Shown here: piece after piece, positions 18,441 through 22,500 of the stretch
Layout of the letters: each line of letters opens with the position of its first letter
How positions within the stretch are numbered: position 1 is the stretch's first letter
Assembly (NCBI GenBank): GCA_037447655.1
Contig: JBBHKE010000087.1
Coordinates: 1-22,500, forward strand
DNA length: 22,500 nucleotides
Source of the DNA: Zygnema cylindricum
Lineage: Eukaryota; Streptophyta; Zygnematophyceae; Zygnematales; Zygnemataceae
Direction: 5' to 3'
The notes under the pieces: generated by a model
What the model was told of the DNA's origin: nothing
The model's input: only the letters and a program-made list of their open reading frames with translations
The model's database searches: none
Program-made: the position numbers and the translations under genes

Positions 18441-18905
18441 TTGTTATTTTATTCTATTGAATTCAATTAATAACTCTAATTTGTGATTTTTTTGGCACAT
18501 CAACCCCATATTAACATAAACATTTACTCTATTTTGTGTTCGACACCATTTTACAATAGACTTTTATACTAAATGGGACATTATCACCTTAATAGCATAA
18601 ACTTTTACGCTAAATTAACCAAAACCATAAAATAGCATCAATAGTCATTATAACTTCTTAAGAGGAACTTAGTTGGAGTTGAAACCGTATATATCAAAGT
18701 TTACACTTATACGTCGGTGCAACATTTGATTGAGTTATGTTCACTTAATGAGTTAAAATGACTTTCCACATGCGAATATGTTTGATATTCACACTGACAA
18801 CCACGCGGGTGTTGGACGAATATGTGCGAATGGGATTTTTTTCGATCTGGTTTTTTCACCTTTTTAGAACGCACATTCTCATACGTCCACGGTTACTAAA
18901 CATAA
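18441..18905. other. AT-rich intergenic DNA
   Basis: No gene or repeat recognised. I looked here for the first exon of MSH2 and did not find it. Confidence 0.5.
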
Positions 18906-18907
18906 TG

Positions 18908-18964
18908 AATTGTACTTTTTCATTTAGAAAGGTACAATTTTGTACGGTCGGACACTGACCGTAC
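18908..18964. repeat. Two consecutive small hairpins
   Basis: AATTGTAC at 18908-18915 is inverted at GTACAATT (about 18932-18939), and GTACGGTC (18942-18949) is inverted at GACCGTAC (18957-18964). The second overlaps the first bases of the foldback element that follows. Confidence 0.75.
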
Positions 18965-19285
18965 ACCACACTATTTAAATAACAACTTTCGTTTGGTACG
19001 GTACTTTGAAAATAACCCTAATTGGCATAAAGGAAAAAACAGAATAAGTAATGCTATTTGAGAATTTGGAAAAAAAAAGCGGGACGGAATTAGCGTTCAT
19101 TACGCTAATAGCAATTGGCGGTGTATAGTACAGCGCCAATCACTATTAGCGTAGTGTACACTAATTCGGTCCCGCTTTTTTTTTTAATTATTCTACATTA
19201 GCGTAGCTTGTTCTATTTTTTTTTTGTACGCTATTTAGGGTTATTTTCCAAAACGAAAGCACGTTTTGCTTAAATAGTGTGGTGT
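18963..19285. mobile_element. 323-bp foldback element (MITE), nearly palindromic along its length
   Basis: The outer ends ACACCACACTATTTAA (18963-18978) and TTAAATAGTGTGGTGT (19270-19285) are exact inverted repeats. Pairing continues inward through CTTTCGTTT, AAAATAACCCTAA and an A/T run, to an inner palindrome (19079-19175) from GCGGGACGGAATTAG to CTAATTCGGTCCCGC. It is non-coding. A transcript through it would fold into one long hairpin. Its right end coincides with the start of a family 1 LTR fragment. Confidence 0.85.
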
Positions 19286-19580
19286 GTAATTCTGTGACCT
19301 CCATTGGTACACAAAATGTCCAGCTTATGTGAAGCCTCTAGGATAATATATGCACTTTTGACTTTGACAATGAATAAGTCCCACCCTGGGACGCAAAATC
19401 TCTGACCAACTACACCCCTGTGTAGCTTGGACTCCCCTGAGTCCGCAGCAAAAAGAATCACTGAATTTGCTCACCTGAGCATTAAGTTATGGCTGACCAA
19501 AGTTGGTCCATAAATACAGGTGCTCTCTGGGAGAGAGGCTGAAAAACCGAAAATATTCTAAGTCCTAAGCTACCATTTTA
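19285..19580 (-). repeat. Truncated family 1 Copia LTR
   Basis: About 295 bases aligning with the first third (in + strand order) of LTRs 7759-8720 and 13111-14060, from TGTAATTCTGTGACCTCC to AAGTCCTAAGCTACC. After this it diverges completely. It lacks the 23-bp duplication of the left LTR and agrees with the right LTR in several places. Confidence 0.9.
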
Positions 19581-20235
19581 AGAAAAGTCAAAGAAAGTCA
19601 AAAAAGGGTGAAAAGAAGGTTAAATTTTTTTGAAACGCTGAAAAATATAAAAATAAAACAATTCATTAATGATTTTTGTTCAACTGAAAAAATATAAAAA
19701 ATATTATAATTAACTAATGCATTCTGTACAACTGAAACAAAAACAGCTAATTAATGTGTTTCTTTCATCTTTAACAGTAAATTGATTAATCATTAATATT
19801 AAAAAAAATATATATATGTGAACAACTTCTTGTTAACTATGATGATAACAGTCGTCCTGAAATTGAATTGAGGATACTAAACTTATGTTGTTGTTCCTTT
19901 TAGTTTTTATTTTTTATTTTTCTAGAAGAGTGTTCTTATAATGGTTTTTTTTTAACGAGTTCAAGCTTTTCTTCTATAATTGTTTAGTGGTTGTTTCAAT
20001 GAGGTTTTCTTAAGAATGTTTTTATAATTTTTTACTGAGTCTTTTTAGAGTTTTTGAAGAATTTCTGAGTCGTTTTTTTCATAAGTTTTCAAGGTTTTGT
20101 TTAAGGTGTACATTATTTCCCTAAGAAATCATATATATACAATATGCATATGTATACATACATGCATAAATGTATATATGGTTATTATGAATTTTATAAT
20201 AGTTTTTACGGTTTTTTTTTGTTTTTTACCTGAAG
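19581..20235. other. AT-rich DNA without recognisable gene
   Basis: Contains T-runs and a TA/TG-rich stretch near 20128-20180 (ATATATACAATATGCATATG). No coding similarity seen; it may be upstream or first-intron sequence of MSH2. Confidence 0.5.
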
Positions 20236-20680
20236 ACCGAGAGAGTTGAAGAGACAGAGAGTGAGGAAGAGGAGGGAGATGAGAGGAGTGAGGCCCGGAA
20301 TAAGACGAAAGAAGGAGGAGAGGATAACTTTGTATCTCTCCACTGCCATGAGAAGACGAGTGAGACGGAGGAGACGGGCGATGAGTAAATACCGAATCCT
20401 GTAGAAAAGACAGAAAAAAAGGGAGCGAGGAGGAGAGATGAGTTGGAGAAGAGGGGAAGGGGGTGAGTGAGTTGTAAGAAGAGGGAGGGAATGAGCGATA
20501 AGCAAATATGGATTCCTTCAAAAAAAAGAAAAAAAAAACGAAAGAAAGGAAGAGGGAAAGGAAGAGGGAGAGGGAGAGGGAGAGAGGGTGAGGGAGTGAT
20601 GGAGAGGAAAGGGAGAGTGAGAGGAAGAGGTAGGGGGAGAGGGAGAGGAAGATGGAGGGAGAGAGGGACGTTCCGCAGCA
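20236..20680. repeat. Second purine-rich block
   Basis: GA-rich on the + strand, like 15850-18170, and split by two similar short segments (GCGATGAGTAAATACCGAATCC near 20377 and GCGATAAGCAAATATGGATTCC near 20494). The second segment, if read as a repeat, implies a unit of about 117 bases. Long - strand Ser/Leu/Pro ORFs here are compositional. Confidence 0.8.
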
Positions 20681-20699
20681 AAATTGCAAAACTTATTTC

Positions 20700-20853
20700 T
20701 GAGCTTAAAATTAATTTTGGGTTTAAAATCAATTTTAGGTTGGGTTTAAAATTAATTTTGGGTTGGATTTAAATCAATTTTGGGTTTAAAAGTAGTTTTT
20801 TGGGTTTAAAATTAATTTTGGATTTTGCTTTTGATTTTTACTTTTTGGTTTAG
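20700..20853 (+). other. 3' end of an MSH2 intron with degenerate tandem repeats
   Basis: Repeated GGGTTTAAAATTAATTTTG-like units (about six between 20707 and 20822), then a T-rich tract and TTTTGGTTTAG acceptor ending at 20853. The codon before the exon in its frame is TAG, so coding cannot continue leftward and an upstream exon is needed. Confidence 0.75.
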
Positions 20854-22500
20854 GATTATTACACGACCCACGGAGAAAACGCGACATTTGTCGCAAAAAC
20901 GTATTATAAAACGTTGACTGCTTTACGACAACTCGGAAATCCTCCAAATACTCTCCCAAGTGTTAGTATAAGTTCTCGACTTTTCGAAACTATTTTACGA
21001 GATCTTCTTTTAGATCGTACGGATTATAAAGTCGAACTTTTCGAAGGAAGTGGATCGAATTTTCGACTCTCGAAAACAGGAACTCCGGGAAAATTGGGAG
21101 AATTCGAGGAAGTTCTTTTTTCGACCAATGAGATGCAAGAATCGCCGGTCGTAATGGCGGTACAGTTTTTTTTGAAAGAAAATGAGAGGATTTTGGGATT
21201 AGCTTTTGTGGATATGACGAAAAGGGTCTTGGGTTTTACAGAATTTTTGGACGATGATCAGTTTACGAATTTGGAGTCAGCGATGATTTCTTTGGGATGT
21301 AAAGAAATAGTGATTCCTCAAGAGGGAGGGAATTCTCCGGACGGAAAAAAACTAAGGGATGTGATTTTACGGTGTAACTGTTTAGCGACGGAAAAGAAAA
21401 AATCGATGTTTAAATCAAGAGATGCTGAGGGAGACCTCGGACGATTGTTGAAAGGAGGAGAAAAAAACGTATCCTCTTCGTCTCATTCATATGTTCGAGG
21501 ATTTTCGGAATCGGAAATTTCCGCCGGTTCTTTGGCGGCTCTTCTCAGTTATACGGAACTGTTATCCGACGATTCGAATTACGGAAAATATGTGCTCCAA
21601 CCGTTCAGTTTAAATACTTACATGAGACTCGATTCGGCCGCCTTACGAGCTTTGAATGTTTTAGAAAGTAAAACCGATGCAAATAAAAATTTTAGTCTTT
21701 TTGGACTTATGAATCGAACAAGTACGGCCGGTATGGGAAAAAGACTTTTAAATCGGTGGTTAAAACAACCTCTTTTGGATGTAAAAGAGATAGATAACAG
21801 ACATAATGCGGTACAAGCTTTTGTAGAATCGGCCGAAACAAGAATTGATATTCGACAACATTTGAAAAGAATTCCGGATATTGAACGTCTCGTGAGAAAA
21901 GTGGAACGGAAAAAAGCGAATTTGCAAGACATTGTTAAGTTATATCAGGTGAGAATTGGTTTTTTTTTTAATTTTACTTTGGTTTTTTCTTTTACTAATT
22001 GGTTTTTTGTTTTACTAATCGGTTTTTTATTTTACTAATTGGTTTTTAATTTTACTTATCGGTTTTTAATTTTACTTATTGGTTTTTTCTTTTACTGAAA
22101 TATGAATGAAATTTTACTGGTTTTGTACTTTTCTAGCCCGATACCTTTTCGAATAATCTTTTCTACTTTTTTCGAAATATCTTTTCTATTTTTTTTTTCA
22201 AAATATCTTTTCGCTTCTTTGTTGATTTTATTTATTTATTTTTTTCCAGGCGAGAGTCCGCACCCTTTTATCAAAGAGTCCATCGATACAAAGAGAAATC
22301 TCCAAATTTTCTCTCTTCCTCTCTCCCCCTCCCCCTCTCCGTCTCCCTCTCCTCCTCCGTCTCCCTCTCCCTCTCCCACTCCCTTCTCCCCGGCTGATAT
22401 CTTTTCGGATAATCTTTTCTACTTTTTTTTGAAATATCTTTCCGATTTTTCACTTTTCCCTTTCTTTTTTCCTAGGCAAGCGTTAGTCTCCTTTTCATCA
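20854..22500 (+). CDS. MSH2: MSH2, DNA mismatch repair protein (5' and 3' partial)
   Basis: MSH2 pairs with other MutS homologues in the nucleus to recognise base mismatches and small loops. Exon 20854-21948 (365 codons, phase 0 at both ends) starts DYYTTHGENATFVAKTYYKT, the end of the mismatch-binding domain region. It continues through the connector domain (LGLAFVDMTKRVLGFTEFLD, exon residues about 115-132) and into the lever/core domain (MRLDSAALRALNVLESKTD, then NKNFSLFGLMNRT, about 257-289; LLNRWLKQPLLDV, about 298-310). It ends ...IVKLYQ before a GTGAGA donor. The next exon starts at 22476 after TTCCTAG with ASVSLLFI, fitting the family's continuation. The first ~45 residues lie in an upstream exon I could not locate. 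No frameshift or stop is seen. The wording is closest to plant-type MSH2. Confidence 0.95.
21958..22100. repeat. 20-bp tandem array in the MSH2 intron
   Basis: Seven units of GGTTTTTTNTTTTACTAATT type; those starting at 21981, 22001, 22021, 22041, 22061 and 22081 keep an exact 20-base spacing. Confidence 0.95.
22250..22310 (+). pseudogene. Decayed copy of the start of the next MSH2 exon
   Basis: After the upstream acceptor (AG at 22248-22249), GCGAGAGTCCGCACCCTTTT aligns with the true exon start at 22476 (GCAAGCGTTAGTCTCCTTTT). The bases after it, read in another frame, give FIKESIDTK, resembling the MSH2 continuation 'FIK..I'. It then runs into a (CT)n block (22310-22385). Read in phase 0 from 22250 the frame stays open for about 60 codons before a stop. 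Confidence 0.6.
22310..22385. repeat. Pyrimidine (CT/CCT) block in the MSH2 intron
   Basis: Nearly pure C/T on the + strand, the complement of the purine-rich blocks elsewhere, lying between the two acceptor-region copies. Confidence 0.9.

Larger units (their letters stand above)
21949..22475 (+). other. MSH2 intron containing a pseudo-exon
   Basis: GTGAGA donor at 21949, TTTTTTCCTAG acceptor ending 22475. It holds a 20-bp tandem array, then two related copies of the acceptor region: 22137-22275 and 22392-22500. The first copy ends in TTTTTTCCAG at 22240-22249. Confidence 0.8.

Noticed and set aside
20129-20732. Overlapping - strand Ser/Leu-rich ORFs
   Set aside because: Same compositional artefact from the second purine block; three frames are open at once.
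20914-20916. TTG as a start for MSH2
   Set aside because: Conserved MSH2 residues continue 20 codons to the left, to a clear splice acceptor.
21949-22038. Coding continuation past ...VKLYQ
   Set aside because: GTGAGA donor, loss of MSH2 similarity and a 20-bp tandem array show this is intron.
1-22500. CRISPR arrays, tRNA or rRNA genes
   Set aside because: Tandem repeats present lack spacers of uniform unique sequence; no tRNA cloverleaf (the tRNA-iMet match is only the 15-base primer site) and no rRNA motifs noticed by eye.

Overview
This is a eukaryotic nuclear window. It has spliceosomal introns, two partial protein-coding genes at its edges, and between them about 18 kb of decayed LTR retrotransposons, foldback elements and low-complexity DNA. 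The MSH2 exon at the right edge reads closest to green-lineage MSH2. The primer-binding site of the large Copia element matches a plant-type initiator-methionine tRNA over 15 bases. I therefore favour a green alga or other member of the plant lineage, as inference only.

Layout. (1) 74-2286, + strand: last two recognisable exons of a type-B carboxylesterase gene. The intron between them (303-2034) carries one clear short foldback element and a possible second one. (2) 2248-7670: remnants of one Copia family (family 2). Copy A (2248-3400) abuts or contributes the end of the esterase. Copy B (5215-7670) keeps a Gag tail, protease, integrase and the end of RNase H. An inverted LTR-like copy C (3795-4249) ends at a 667-bp terminal-inverted-repeat element (4251-4917) flanked by TA. 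(3) 7759-14060, - strand: a structurally complete but inactivated Ty1/copia element (family 1). It has 962/950-bp LTRs, a 5-bp GACGC target duplication, a polypurine tract, and a primer-binding site for the cleaved 5' half of initiator tRNA-Met, the mechanism known from Drosophila copia. Gag and Pol are broken by many stops and frameshifts. (4) 14066-15789: a CCTCAGT array leading into an LTR end, then AT-rich DNA. (5) 15850-18170: about 2.3 kb of almost pure purine on the + strand, starting inside a low-confidence ORF with a signal-peptide-like start. (6) 18268-18440: four E2F-like motifs. (7) 18963-19580: a 323-bp nearly palindromic foldback element abutting a truncated family 1 LTR. (8) 20236-20680: a second purine-rich block. 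(9) 20854-22500, + strand: a 365-codon internal exon of MSH2, an intron with 20-bp tandem repeats and a decayed copy of the next exon's start, then the first 25 bases of that exon.

The two host genes have no visible functional link. The most notable points are half-tRNA priming of the Copia element, a shared internal deletion suggesting a non-autonomous Copia subfamily, the likely transposon-derived esterase C-terminus, and the pseudo-exon in the MSH2 intron. I see no operon, CRISPR array, rRNA or tRNA gene.
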